64,000 nt of DNA from Desulfofundulus luciae (GCF_030813795.1 NZ_JAUSUX010000006.1:83361-147360); one strand, 5' to 3'. Shown: positions 7,497 to 16,546, counted from the stretch's first letter. Notes: generated from the sequence alone by a model not told the origin. Made by a program: numbers and translations.

Positions 7497-8984
7497 CTAC
7501 AGAGTCACTCCCTGCTTGAAAATGGCAATCTCCCGGAAATTGTTAATTTCGTTCCGAGTCTTGCGTCCGGAGGCCACTTCCAGGATATACTGCCACAATT
7601 CCCGGGCCAGGTCCGGCAGGGTAGAGCCGGTTAACAGGCAGCCGGCGTCAAAGTCAATCCAGTTCTTTTTGCGGGTGTAAAGGCTTGAATTGGAAGAGAT
7701 CTTAACCGTGGGCACCGGGCAACCCAGGGGAGTGCCCCGGCCTGTGGTAAAAAGCACCAGGTGGGCGCCCGCCGCAGCCAGGGCAGTAGTAGCCACCAGG
7801 TCGTTGCCCGGGCCTTCCAGGATATTGAGTCCGGCTCTGGTTGCCTGCTCCCCGTAGCGCAAGACATCCACCACCGCACCCTGGCCGCCTTTTTGGGTGC
7901 AGCCGAGGGATTTTTCTTCCAGGGTGGTAATTCCCCCCGCCTTGTTACCGGGGGAAGGGTTTTCGTAAACCACCTGCCCGTGATTCAAAAAGTATGCTTT
8001 GAAACCATTAATCAGTTCAACCAAACGTTGAAAGACATCCTGATTGATGGCCCGGTTCATTAAAATTGTCTCGGCGCCAAACATCTCCGGGACCTCGGTA
8101 AGGATGGAAGTACCTCCCTGGGCCAGCAGAATGTCAGAGAGCATTCCTACCAGCGGGTTGGCGGTTATGCCGGAAAAGGCATCAGAACCGCCGCATTTGA
8201 GGCCGATCTTCAGCCGGGAGGCGGGAACCGGCTGCCGGCGAAAACCGGCAGCATACCTGGCCAGGCGCTCCAGGAGTTCCAAGCCGGTTGTAATTTCATC
8301 CTCCACTTCCTGGGCAGTAAGAAATAGTATTCGCCGGGGATCATATTCGCCCAGCACACCCCGGAACTGGTTGATCTGGTTATTTTCACATCCCAGCCCC
8401 AGTACCAGTACCCCGGCGGCATTAGGGTGGCGGGCCAGTCCGGCCAGGATTTTTTGGGTGTTGACATGATCTTCTCCCAGTTGGGAACAGCCATAGGGGT
8501 GGGGGAAATGGTAAATCCCTTCCACCCCGGGCATGCGGATCCATTCCCGGGCTTTTCTGGCCAGGAGTTCGGCCACTTTGTTTACACAACCTACGGTATT
8601 GATAATCCAGATTTCGTTCCGTATCCCGACACTACCGTCGGAGCGCACAAATCCCTGGAAGTGATCCTTTTCCTCCGGCACAGGTAGAGGTTTTATTTCT
8701 AGAGGCTGGTAGCTATAGCTTAAGGTCCCTTCCAGGCTCGTTTTCAGGTTGTGGGCATGCACATGATCACCGGGAAGGATTTTTGCGGTAGCCACACCGA
8801 TGGGATAACCGTATTTGACCACCGTTTCCCCGGGGTTCAGCTCTGCCAGAGCCAGCTTATGCCCTGCGGGAATATCCTGCCGGATGGTAATACTCTTGTC
8901 CTCCAGGGTTATGATTTCACCTGCGGCCAGATCCCGCAAGGCCACGGCCACATTGTCGTCGGGTTTTATTCTTATTACAGACAT
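7497..8984 (-). CDS. uxaA: Altronate dehydratase
   Basis: An iron-dependent UxaA/GarD-family dehydratase that converts D-altronate to 2-keto-3-deoxy-D-gluconate (KDG). The N-terminal SAF-like domain (from IKPDDNVAVALRDL to about 95) is followed by the large catalytic domain with GFVRSDGSVGIRNE, FPHPYGCSQLGED, GLKCGGSDAFSGITANP and the conserved C-terminal FDAG. It is the second gene of an uxaB-uxaA transcript. An upstream ATG at 9008 overlaps the uxaB stop and would add eight residues; 8984 fits the family N terminus better. In this locus it would take altronate derived from inositol, though galacturonate use is also possible. Confidence 0.9.
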   Translation of the reverse strand: MSVIRIKPDDNVAVALRDLAAGEIITLEDKSITIRQDIPAGHKLALAELNPGETVVKYGYPIGVATAKILPGDHVHAHNLKTSLEGTLSYSYQPLEIKPLPVPEEKDHFQGFVRSDGSVGIRNEIWIINTVGCVNKVAELLARKAREWIRMPGVEGIYHFPHPYGCSQLGEDHVNTQKILAGLARHPNAAGVLVLGLGCENNQINQFRGVLGEYDPRRILFLTAQEVEDEITTGLELLERLARYAAGFRRQPVPASRLKIGLKCGGSDAFSGITANPLVGMLSDILLAQGGTSILTEVPEMFGAETILMNRAINQDVFQRLVELINGFKAYFLNHGQVVYENPSPGNKAGGITTLEEKSLGCTQKGGQGAVVDVLRYGEQATRAGLNILEGPGNDLVATTALAAAGAHLVLFTTGRGTPLGCPVPTVKISSNSSLYTRKKNWIDFDAGCLLTGSTLPDLARELWQYILEVASGRKTRNEINNFREIAIFKQGVTL

Positions 8985-9004
8985 AACACCCATAACGCCC
9001 TGCC

Positions 9005-10525
9005 TCATTTCGCCAGCAACTGCTTTACACTTGCCGCCATGCCCTGCTCTACAATGTTCTCCAGAGAACGCGCAACCCGTTCATATAGGCCTGGTATTTC
9101 ATTTAAATCCATACCCCACAGGGACCGGTTGGCCAGGACATTGCGCACCAGCCTATCTATGCTACCGGTTACGCCGTCAAAATTTGCCCACTGTTGCTGG
9201 AAGAACAGAAGGGATTCCCGGTCGTCCCGCAGCCGGTAGGTCCCCTTGTCCCGGCGACCCACCAGCATACCATCCTCAATTGTTTCCCCCCGGTAAAAGG
9301 CAATTAAAGCCGCTAAAGAAAAGGACAGCAATGGTGGAGCAATCCCCCGGATGCGGGCATATTCGATAACGGAAGGAAGCACCCGGGTTTTAAATTTAGA
9401 TGTGGAATTCAAAGCAATATCGATCCAGTAATGTTTGATGAAGGGGTTCTGGAAACGCTCCAGCACACTTTGGGCAAAATCGTTGATTTCCCGGGCGTCC
9501 ATATGCAATGTGGGCAAGATTTCTTCAAAAATACCCCGGCGCACATAGGTGCCGACGAGTTCATCTTCCACGGCTTCCCTGACCGTATCGAGTCCGCATA
9601 AATAGGCTACAGGAACGGTCATGGTGTGGGCACCGTTTAAAACACGCACCTTGCGGGTGCGGTAGGGGGTCATGTCCGGCACCCACTTGACGTTCAAACC
9701 AACCTTATGGAAAGGCAGTTCTTCACTGAACCGGGTATCACCTTCAATTACCCACAGGTGAAAAATTTCACCAGTATTAAGAAGGGCATCCTCGTAGCCC
9801 AGGTAGGCGCTGATTTCATCTATCTGGTCCCGGGGATAACCGGTGACAATGCGGTCGACCAGAGAATTAAGGAAGGAGTTATGTTTTTCCACCCACTCGA
9901 CGAACTCAGCGGGCAAATTCCATTCCCGGGCTAATTGCAGGACGATACTCTTCAGGTTATCCCCGTTCCGGTCAATTAGCTCGCAGGGAATGATCATCAT
10001 ACCCATGGCGGGATCCGGGCCGAACTTCCGGAAACGACGGTAAAGATAAGCCGTAAGCTTGCCGGGATAGGAGGAAAGGGGAACACCCTCCCGGTATTCT
10101 TCCGGCACATAGGCGATACCCGCCTCGGTGGTATTGGAAATGACATAGCGGATTTCCGGCTTTTCCGCACAGGCTAGAAAACCTTCCCAGTCTTCATAAG
10201 GGTTAATACCCCGGCTGATGGAAGAGATCACTTCCTTTTTTTCCACTACCTGACCATGTTGGATTCCCCGTAGAAACAAAGTATAAAGGCCGTCCTGCTG
10301 GTTCAACTGGGGTACCAAACCGGAAGGTAGGGGCTGCACCACCACCACCCGGCCGTTAAAAAGACCCTGTTTGTTTGCTTGATGCACCATCCAGTCCACA
10401 AAAGCCCGTAAAAAGTTCCCTTCCCCAAACTGGATAATCCGCTCGGGAAGAATTGGTAACCGTGTAACCTGTACGTCCTTCGGAAAAGCAAAATCTGATT
10501 CCAGGAGCTTCCTGTTTAATTTCAA
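9005..10525 (-). CDS. uxaB: Tagaturonate reductase (altronate oxidoreductase)
   Basis: A 506-residue member of the mannitol dehydrogenase/UxaB family that reduces D-tagaturonate to D-altronate with NADH. The N-terminal Rossmann region contains IIQFGEGNFLRAFVDW, and the C-terminal helical domain contains the family signature KVRVLNGAHTM and HYWIDIALNSTSKFKTR. The best start is TTG, with GGAG three bases upstream; no in-frame ATG fits better. It is the first gene of the uxaBA transcript, divergent from a LacI-family regulator with shared operator-like sites. No glucuronate isomerase (UxaC) gene is in the window, so tagaturonate probably comes from the IolO step. Confidence 0.9.
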   Translation of the reverse strand: MKLNRKLLESDFAFPKDVQVTRLPILPERIIQFGEGNFLRAFVDWMVHQANKQGLFNGRVVVVQPLPSGLVPQLNQQDGLYTLFLRGIQHGQVVEKKEVISSISRGINPYEDWEGFLACAEKPEIRYVISNTTEAGIAYVPEEYREGVPLSSYPGKLTAYLYRRFRKFGPDPAMGMMIIPCELIDRNGDNLKSIVLQLAREWNLPAEFVEWVEKHNSFLNSLVDRIVTGYPRDQIDEISAYLGYEDALLNTGEIFHLWVIEGDTRFSEELPFHKVGLNVKWVPDMTPYRTRKVRVLNGAHTMTVPVAYLCGLDTVREAVEDELVGTYVRRGIFEEILPTLHMDAREINDFAQSVLERFQNPFIKHYWIDIALNSTSKFKTRVLPSVIEYARIRGIAPPLLSFSLAALIAFYRGETIEDGMLVGRRDKGTYRLRDDRESLLFFQQQWANFDGVTGSIDRLVRNVLANRSLWGMDLNEIPGLYERVARSLENIVEQGMAASVKQLLAK

Positions 10526-10566
10526 ATCTCCAACCCCCTGCCTGTTTTAATCTCCAGGTTTGTCTC

Positions 10567-10595
10567 ATTTTAATTTAAAAATTTTTTTGTCGCAA
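10567..10595 (-). promoter_or_regulatory. Candidate promoter of uxaBA
   Basis: On the minus strand TTGCGA (10595-10590), a 17-base spacer and TAAAAT (10572-10567), about 42 bases before the uxaB start codon. Confidence 0.5.
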
Positions 10596-10643
10596 CAAGC
10601 AGGAAAGGGGGAAAAAAGGTCGAATTAACAATTATCAGATTCC

Positions 10644-10657
10644 TGTAAGCGCTTTCA
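10644..10657. promoter_or_regulatory. cre/LacI-type operator 1, uxaB-lacI intergenic region
   Basis: TGTAAGCGCTTTCA matches the catabolite-responsive/LacI-family consensus TGWAARCGYTWNCW at every position. A weaker half-conserved copy, CGAAAGCGTTTATT, follows at 10660-10673. It lies between two divergent genes and could serve either. Confidence 0.6.
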
Positions 10658-10685
10658 TCCGAAAGCGTTTATTAACGGTCAGTTA

Positions 10686-10699
10686 TGTAAGCGCTTACA
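10686..10699. promoter_or_regulatory. cre/LacI-type operator 2, perfect palindrome
   Basis: TGTAAGCGCTTACA is a perfect 14-bp palindrome matching the LacI/CcpA-type consensus. It lies 28 bases upstream of the lacI start, which suggests autoregulation of that regulator and control of uxaBA. A CcpA-like global regulator could also use it. Confidence 0.65.
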
Positions 10700-10727
10700 A
10701 ATGTGGGACACCGGGAGGTGATTACTC

Positions 10728-11747
10728 CTGACCACCATCTACGATATAGCCAAAGCAGCGGGGGTTTCCATTGCCACCGTTTCCCGGGTACTCAATAACC
10801 CCAACATGGTTTCCGAAAAAACCCGCCGCCGCGTAGAAGCAGTTATGAAAGAGCTAAATTACTCCCCTAACATTGTGGCCGCAGCTTTATCGAGTAAACG
10901 CACTTATAGCATTGGCCTGTTACTTCCTGATATTACTAACCCATTTTTCGCTGAAATTGCGCGGGGAGCGGAGGATGAGGGAAACCGGCACGGTTTTAAT
11001 GTTATCATTTGCAACACGGATAATCAGTTAGAAAAAGAAAAAAACTACGTGAGTTTACTGTTACAGAAACAGGTAGACGGTTTAATCTTTGCCACTGCCG
11101 AAACAGACCACCAGGTCATACGCGAGGTACACGCCAAAAATCTTCCTCTGGTGCTCATTGCCCGGGAAATGAGGGACCTGGTACTGGACGCCGTATTAGT
11201 AGACAACCGCACAGGAGCCTACCTGGCCACCAGACACCTCCTGGACCTGGGACACCGGTACATTGCTATGGTAAGCGAACCTCTTACCATTACTTCCAGT
11301 ATAGAACGGCTGGAAGGTTACCAGCAGGCACTGGAAGAAGCCGGCCTGGCTATACAGGAGAAACTCCTTTTTCAGGCGCCATCCACCCTGGCCTGGGGAA
11401 TAGAAGCAGGCCACCGGTTGATGGAATTATCCCCCCCGCCCACGGCAGTCTTTGCCGGCAACGACGTGCTGGCTATAGGGGTAATCAAAGGTATCCGGGA
11501 AAAAGGGGGGAAGGTACCCGAAGATGTTTCGGTGGTGGGCTTTGATAACACCATCCTGGCGGAAGTGAGCGACCCGCCACTGACTACGGTGGCACAGCCC
11601 ATCTATGAAATGGGGATTCTGGCTACCAGAAAGCTAATCAACCGCCTGCAAAGTAAGACCGGCTCCCGGGTTGAGCGCACGGTACTGCAGGCAGAGCTGG
11701 TTGTTAGAAAATCAACGCAGCCCCCAAAGTGCAACAATTATCCTTAA
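10728..11747 (+). CDS. LacI-family transcriptional regulator (first of two)
   Basis: A 339-residue regulator if started at CTG 10728. The residues encoded from that codon, including YDIAKAAGVSIATVSRVLNN, form the complete DNA-binding helix-turn-helix and hinge. The first in-frame ATG (10806) would delete most of that domain. GGGAGGTG at 10713-10720 sits seven bases before the CTG, and a stop at 10719 rules out any earlier start. The rest is a periplasmic-binding-protein-like effector domain ([17 protein letters not shown] through the C terminus). It opens the rightward transport operon and probably senses an inositol or uronate intermediate. Confidence 0.88.
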   Translation: MTTIYDIAKAAGVSIATVSRVLNNPNMVSEKTRRRVEAVMKELNYSPNIVAAALSSKRTYSIGLLLPDITNPFFAEIARGAEDEGNRHGFNVIICNTDNQLEKEKNYVSLLLQKQVDGLIFATAETDHQVIREVHAKNLPLVLIAREMRDLVLDAVLVDNRTGAYLATRHLLDLGHRYIAMVSEPLTITSSIERLEGYQQALEEAGLAIQEKLLFQAPSTLAWGIEAGHRLMELSPPPTAVFAGNDVLAIGVIKGIREKGGKVPEDVSVVGFDNTILAEVSDPPLTTVAQPIYEMGILATRKLINRLQSKTGSRVERTVLQAELVVRKSTQPPKCNNYP

Positions 11748-11778
11748 GCATTGTTTTAGCGAGAAGGAGGTATGGGTA

Positions 11779-13293
11779 GTGTCGGAAAAAGGCCCGCTAT
11801 TAAATCCGTTATTAAAATTAAAAGGGATTTGCAAACGATTCCCTGGAGTGCAGGCCCTTGACAACGTGGACTTAGAAGTACATACCGGGGAGGTCCACGG
11901 CCTGCTAGGGGAAAACGGTGCAGGTAAGTCAACGTTAATTAAGATTCTTACCGGTGCCCATCCCGCCGACGAAGGGGAAATGTATTTCCTGGGCCAAAAG
12001 GTGGAACACCTTACTCCCAAAAAGGCAAGGGACATGGGGATCGCCTGTATCTACCAGGAGCTTAATTTAGTACCCCACTTGAGTGTGGCTGAAAATATCT
12101 TTCTAGGCCGGGAGCCATGTGTTAACAAAAAGCTGGGCCTTATTGATCGAACATACATGCACCAGCGTTCAAGGCAATTGCTACAGGAACTGGGGCTGGA
12201 TATCGACCCCGGTACCAAAGTGGGAAACCTGGGTATAGGCAAACAACAAATGGTGGAAATTGCCCGGGCCTTATCCGTGAACGCGAAACTTATTATCATG
12301 GACGAACCCACTTCCAGCTTAAGCGAACGGGAAGTGGAAGAACTGTTAAATATCGTCCTGCAACTGAAATCCCGTGGCGTAGCGGTCATCTATATCTCCC
12401 ACCGCCTCGAGGAAATTAAACGTATCTGCGACCGGATCACCGTACTGCGGGACGGCCAGAAAGTGGCCACCCGAGAGGCGGCAGACGTTAGCATTGAAGA
12501 AATAATCCGCCTGATGGTGGGGCGTGATTTAAGCGAACAATTTCCCAAAATACAGATTGCCCGGGGAAAAGAGGCCCTGGCAGTGGAAAATTTAACCCGC
12601 CGGGGGGTGTTGCACAACATTTCTTTTAAGGCATACCAGGGGGAAGTACTGGGCATTGCCGGTTTGGTTGGTTCTGGACGCACCGAGCTGGTACGGGCCA
12701 TTTTTGGCGCCGATCCCGTGGATGGAGGCACAATCCGGGTATTCGGAAAGCCGGTAACGATTCGCTCACCCCGAGACGCCATCAATGCAGGAATTGCTCT
12801 GCTAACCGAGGACCGCAAGGGGCAGGGCCTGATCCTTATTCAAGACATTACTTTCAATACCACCCTGGTTAGCCTGGGCCGTTTTGCCCGGGGAGGAATC
12901 CTCAATGTCCGAGCAGCCAGGGAAGCAACAGGGAAACTGGTCAGGGAGCTTAAGGTACGACCGCCGCACATCAACCAGGTAGTGGGGCAATTGAGCGGCG
13001 GCAACCAGCAGAAAGTGGTTATCGGCAAGTGGCTTTGTTCCCGAGCCAGGATCTTTATCTTTGACGAACCCACCAGGGGAATCGACGTGGGTGCAAAAGT
13101 GGAGGTTTATAACTTAATCAACCAGCTGGTTTCTTCAGGGGCGGCGGTAATTATGGTTTCCTCCGAACTGCCCGAAGTGCTGGGAATGAGTGACCGCATC
13201 CTGGTCATGCACGAAGGACGCATCACCGCGGAATTTGACCGTAGCGAAGCAAACCAGGAGAAAATCATGCATGCCGCTACCGGCGGTTGCTAA
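11779..13293 (+). CDS. Sugar ABC transporter ATP-binding protein (RbsA/MglA type)
   Basis: A 504-residue double-ATPase subunit of a carbohydrate importer of the ribose/galactose/inositol class. The first half has Walker A GENGAGKST at 44-52, signature LGIGKQQMVEIARAL and Walker B LIIMDEPTSSL. The second half has a degenerate Walker A (GLVGSGRTEL), LSGGNQQKVVIGKWL and IFIFDEPTRGID, the usual asymmetry of RbsA/MglA. The GTG start has AAGGAGG eight bases upstream; an earlier in-frame ATG at 11671 lies inside the regulator gene and is not credible. It is followed directly by the IolG-like gene, then the permease and binding protein. Confidence 0.9.
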   Translation: MSEKGPLLNPLLKLKGICKRFPGVQALDNVDLEVHTGEVHGLLGENGAGKSTLIKILTGAHPADEGEMYFLGQKVEHLTPKKARDMGIACIYQELNLVPHLSVAENIFLGREPCVNKKLGLIDRTYMHQRSRQLLQELGLDIDPGTKVGNLGIGKQQMVEIARALSVNAKLIIMDEPTSSLSEREVEELLNIVLQLKSRGVAVIYISHRLEEIKRICDRITVLRDGQKVATREAADVSIEEIIRLMVGRDLSEQFPKIQIARGKEALAVENLTRRGVLHNISFKAYQGEVLGIAGLVGSGRTELVRAIFGADPVDGGTIRVFGKPVTIRSPRDAINAGIALLTEDRKGQGLILIQDITFNTTLVSLGRFARGGILNVRAAREATGKLVRELKVRPPHINQVVGQLSGGNQQKVVIGKWLCSRARIFIFDEPTRGIDVGAKVEVYNLINQLVSSGAAVIMVSSELPEVLGMSDRILVMHEGRITAEFDRSEANQEKIMHAATGGC

Positions 13294-13315
13294 AAAAGTT
13301 AAAGGAGGGTTAACC

Positions 13316-14323
13316 TTGAGCAAGCTGGCCTGCGGGGTAATAGGGTTGGGACGCTTGGGTTTCAAACATGCAGAAACGATAGCCGGACGGCTTGCCAATG
13401 CTAAACTGGTAGCCGTAGCGGATCCCTTAAAGGACAACCGGGAAAGATTCCTGGACCGGTTTAACCAGGTAAAGGCCTATGCCGACTACCATGACCTGCT
13501 TAATGACCGGGATGTCAATGCCGTTATCATCGCCACTCCCACCAGCACCCACGCCAGAATTGTTGTCGAAGCAATGGAAGCGGGAAAGGCGGTCTTTTGC
13601 GAAAAACCTCTCTCACTGGATATAGATGAAGCAAACTGGGTGGTCCAGGAAACGGAAAAACGCGGCGCTTTTGTCCAGGTGGGCTTTATGAGGCGCTTTG
13701 ACCGGGGTTATGTCGCGGCCAAGGAAAAGTTATTGTCCGGTGAGATGGGACAGCCCGTTTTCATTCACTGTATCGGCCGCGATCCCTGTGCGCCGCCCCT
13801 GGAATTTGCCAGGGATAGCGGCGGGCTTTTCCTGGACATGTGTATCCACGACATTGATCTGGCCCGGTGGCTCATGGACAGCGAAGTTACCCGGGTCTAC
13901 GCCCAGGGTGGTATATTGATGTATCCGGAACTAAAGGAAATTGGCGACATTGATCACGCCAACATCCTGGTTACTTTTGCCAATGGCACCCTGGGAAGCC
14001 TGGAAGGCAGCCGCAATGCCCGCTACGGGTATGATGTACGCACGGAAATAATCTGTACCAGAGGAGCACTCTTTGTTGGGCAGTTGCAACATACACCATG
14101 CCTGATTTTAAACAAAGCCGGCGTCACCCACGATGTGGTGCCCTGGTTTGCCCAGCGCTTCGACCAGGCTTATCTCGACGAGCTTTCCAACTTTGTGCAA
14201 AATGTGCTGGAAAACCGGGAACCTTCCATTACGGTTCAGGACGGTTTAATGGCAGTGAAAATTGCCGTGGCGGTACAAAAATCCTTTATATCCGGTCAGG
14301 CTGTAACACTTGATCAGGTCTAA
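13316..14323 (+). CDS. iolG: Gfo/Idh/MocA-family dehydrogenase, probable myo-inositol 2-dehydrogenase
   Basis: A 335-residue NAD(P)-dependent oxidoreductase. The Rossmann motif GVIGLGRLG is at 7-15, the EKP motif with catalytic lysine K97 at 96-98, and the C-terminal-domain catalytic pair in DMCIHDIDLARW (D174, H178). This arrangement is shared with inositol dehydrogenase IolG, which oxidises myo-inositol to scyllo-inosose (2-keto-myo-inositol). The start is TTG with AAAGGAGGG six bases upstream, not the ATG inside the ATPase gene. Its place between the importer ATPase and permease, in a locus holding IolM, IolN and IolO homologues, supports the inositol assignment. Family members also act on other cyclitols and sugars. 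Confidence 0.8.
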   Translation: MSKLACGVIGLGRLGFKHAETIAGRLANAKLVAVADPLKDNRERFLDRFNQVKAYADYHDLLNDRDVNAVIIATPTSTHARIVVEAMEAGKAVFCEKPLSLDIDEANWVVQETEKRGAFVQVGFMRRFDRGYVAAKEKLLSGEMGQPVFIHCIGRDPCAPPLEFARDSGGLFLDMCIHDIDLARWLMDSEVTRVYAQGGILMYPELKEIGDIDHANILVTFANGTLGSLEGSRNARYGYDVRTEIICTRGALFVGQLQHTPCLILNKAGVTHDVVPWFAQRFDQAYLDELSNFVQNVLENREPSITVQDGLMAVKIAVAVQKSFISGQAVTLDQV

Positions 14324-14347
14324 AACAGTAAGGGAGGACAAGCAAAG

Positions 14348-15346
14348 ATGAACTGTGCAACGGAAACCGTACCGGCAAAAAATAAGTCCCTTTTTTCGAA
14401 GGAGACACTTTACAACCTTGGAGCCTTGCTGGGCCTGGTGTTGCTCTGCATAGTACTTTCCATCCTTTCTCCTAAGTTTCTTACTTTAGATAACTTGATG
14501 AATATTGCCGGACAAGCTTCAATTAACGCGATTATTGCTGTAGGTATGTTTTTGGCAATTCTAACGGCCGGCATTGACCTTTCCGTGGGCTCCATTTTGG
14601 CCCTCTCCACCATGGTTATGGGCGTGCTTAATGTCAATCTCGGTTTGAACCCCATACTTTCCATCCTGGCCTGTCTTACCCTGGGAGCTCTTCTTGGGTT
14701 AACCAACGGGATACTTTTAACCAGGTTGAATCTTCCTCACCCTTTTATTTCCACCCTGGGCACCATGAACATGGCCAGGGGCCTGGCCCTGGTCATTACG
14801 GGCGCCGCACCGGTCAGCGGTTTCCCCGAGTCCATTCAGTTTTTGGGCGCTGCTTTCGCCGGTCCCATACCCGTAAGCTTCATTTTAGTGGCTGTTCTTT
14901 ATACCGGCATGTATTTCTTCCTCAACCGGACCACCATCGGACGCTACATTTACGCCGTGGGCGGCAACCCTGAAGCCAGCCGTCTAAGCGGTATAGATGT
15001 AAAAAAGATCCTCAACCTGGTTTATACCATCAGCGGCTTTACCGCCGCCCTGGCCGGTTTGGTCCTGGTGGGACGGGTTAACTCGGCATACCCGCTCGCC
15101 GGTCTCGGATATGAGCTGGACGCCATTGCCGCGGTAATCATTGGCGGTGCAAGCTTCTTTGGCGGCATCGGCACCATTGGCGGCACTTTAATTGGCGCCA
15201 TCCTGATTGCCGTGCTAAGGAACGGATTAAACCTGCTCAACGTTTCGGCTGACTGGCAAACTTTCGTTATCGGCGCGGTGATCATTGCCGCTGTATATGT
15301 AGATATACTGCGCCAGCGGGCAGCCAAAAAGAAAGCACTAAGCTAA
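14348..15346 (+). CDS. Sugar ABC transporter permease (RbsC type)
   Basis: A 332-residue polytopic permease of the BPD_transp_2 ribose/galactose/inositol class. It has about eight to ten hydrophobic segments and the family's cytoplasmic loop AVGGNPEASRLSGIDVKKI, near residues 205-223, which contacts the ATPase. Later GIGTIGGTLIGAILIAVLRNGLNLL is also typical. It lies 24 bases behind the iolG-like gene with GGGAGGA upstream of the ATG. A single permease pairing with a double ATPase implies a homodimeric channel. Confidence 0.9.
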   Translation: MNCATETVPAKNKSLFSKETLYNLGALLGLVLLCIVLSILSPKFLTLDNLMNIAGQASINAIIAVGMFLAILTAGIDLSVGSILALSTMVMGVLNVNLGLNPILSILACLTLGALLGLTNGILLTRLNLPHPFISTLGTMNMARGLALVITGAAPVSGFPESIQFLGAAFAGPIPVSFILVAVLYTGMYFFLNRTTIGRYIYAVGGNPEASRLSGIDVKKILNLVYTISGFTAALAGLVLVGRVNSAYPLAGLGYELDAIAAVIIGGASFFGGIGTIGGTLIGAILIAVLRNGLNLLNVSADWQTFVIGAVIIAAVYVDILRQRAAKKKALS

Positions 15347-15381
15347 AGTTTTTATCTCAACAAGATTAAAGGAGGTGGGCT

Positions 15382-15452
15382 ATGGGAGAAGTGTTGCTAT
15401 GATCAGTGGGTATGCAGAAGGGACAGTGTCCGCAATTCAGTGGCTACTTTAA
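15382..15452 (+). other. Two overlapping tiny ORFs in the permease-binding protein gap
   Basis: An AAAGGAGGTG ribosome site at 15368-15377 precedes an ATG (15382) that opens a six-codon ORF, MGEVLL. Its TGA overlaps a second ATG (15399) opening a 17-codon ORF (MISGYAEGTVSAIQWLL) that ends at 15452, just before the ribosome site of the binding protein. The arrangement looks like translational coupling or a leader, but may be a decayed gene remnant. Confidence 0.3.
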
Positions 15453-15473
15453 TTAAAAAAAGGAGTGACCAGC

Positions 15474-16472
15474 ATGAGAAAGTTGAACCGTTTCAAAGTT
15501 GCCCTGATTACAGGTGTGGTAAGCCTGGCCCTGCTTCTGAGCGGCTGCGGTTCTTCCGAAAAGAAAAACCAACCAGCCGCAGACAGCAATCAGGGGAGTA
15601 ATGAGAAGCAGGTGCATGTAGCCATGGTATTAAAAACCCTGAGCAGCCAGTACTGGAAACTGGTAGCTGCCGGGGCCCAGGATGCAGCTAAGAAGTACAA
15701 CGTAAAGCTCACCCTGCTCGGCCCGAACGCTGAATCGGAAGTGGTGCAGCAGGTCAACATGATGGAAGATGCCTTGACCCAGAACCCCGATGTGCTGGCA
15801 GTGGCACCTTCCCAGCCACCTACTGCCATTCCGGTTTTCCAGAAAGCCAAACAGAAAAATATTCCGGTCATTCTGGTAGACACTGACGCACCCTGGGATG
15901 ACAAGGCAACATATATTGGCACGGCCAACAAAGATGCCGGCAAACAAGGGGGGGAATACCTGGCCTCGCTCCTGCAAAAAGGCGATAAGGTTGCCCTCCT
16001 TGAAGGCGCCCGCGGCAATACCGCCATGGACGACCGCATCAAAGGGGCTGAGGAGGCCCTGGCGGCCGCCGGCATCCAGGTGGTGGCCAAACAGCCGGCC
16101 AACAGCGACCGGGCACTGGGCATGAACGTCATGCAAAACATCCTCCAGTCCCACCCCGATATTAAGGGTGTTTACTCGGCCAACGACGAAATGGCCCTGG
16201 GAGCCATCCGGGCGCTCCAGCAAAACAAAAAGAACATCCCCGTGGTGGGTACCGATGCCATTCCAGACGCCGTGAAAGCTATTATTGACGGTTCAATGGC
16301 CGCCAGTGTGGCCCAGAAACCTTACGACATGGGCTACCTGGCCGTGGAAGCAGCCGTCAAACTGGCCAAAGGGGAAACCCTGCCCAAGTACATCAACAGC
16401 GGCACTGAACTAATCACCAAGGAAAATGCCCAGGCCAAACTTGACTGGTTGAACAAGACACTGTCCCGTTAA
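15474..16472 (+). CDS. Sugar ABC transporter substrate-binding lipoprotein
   Basis: A 332-residue periplasmic-binding-protein type 1 (ribose/inositol class) anchored as a lipoprotein. It has a charged N terminus and hydrophobic core, then lipobox LLSGC with the lipid-modified cysteine near residue 25. The mature part begins with a Ser/Lys-rich linker and continues VAMVLKTLSSQYW, with the family's VLVDTDAPWD and later GVYSANDEMALGAI. The ATG at 15474 is chosen because AAAGGAG ends eight bases upstream. Its ligand is inferred to be an inositol or inositol derivative; in T. maritima the comparable InoE binds myo-inositol phosphate. Confidence 0.88.
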   Translation: MRKLNRFKVALITGVVSLALLLSGCGSSEKKNQPAADSNQGSNEKQVHVAMVLKTLSSQYWKLVAAGAQDAAKKYNVKLTLLGPNAESEVVQQVNMMEDALTQNPDVLAVAPSQPPTAIPVFQKAKQKNIPVILVDTDAPWDDKATYIGTANKDAGKQGGEYLASLLQKGDKVALLEGARGNTAMDDRIKGAEEALAAAGIQVVAKQPANSDRALGMNVMQNILQSHPDIKGVYSANDEMALGAIRALQQNKKNIPVVGTDAIPDAVKAIIDGSMAASVAQKPYDMGYLAVEAAVKLAKGETLPKYINSGTELITKENAQAKLDWLNKTLSR

Positions 16473-16506
16473 CCTGTTATCAAACTTAAACCACCTCTTA
16501 TGCCAA

Positions 16507-16546
16507 GGACGCCTGCCAGGTACTTCCCGTGCAGGCGCCCTCTTTT
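16507..16546 (+). terminator. Terminator of the transport operon
   Basis: Inverted repeat GCCTGC / GCAGGC (with flanking pairs) followed by CCCTCTTTTATT, about 35 bases after the binding-protein stop codon. Confidence 0.65.

Noticed and set aside
13190..13315. ATG start for the iolG-like gene inside the ATPase gene
   Set aside because: It would overlap the ATPase by over 100 bases, while TTG 13316 has AAAGGAGGG at the right distance and the family N terminus.
15630..16223. 197-codon ORF antisense to the substrate-binding protein
   Set aside because: The sense strand encodes a clear lipoprotein with a lipobox and ribosome site; the antisense frame has neither.
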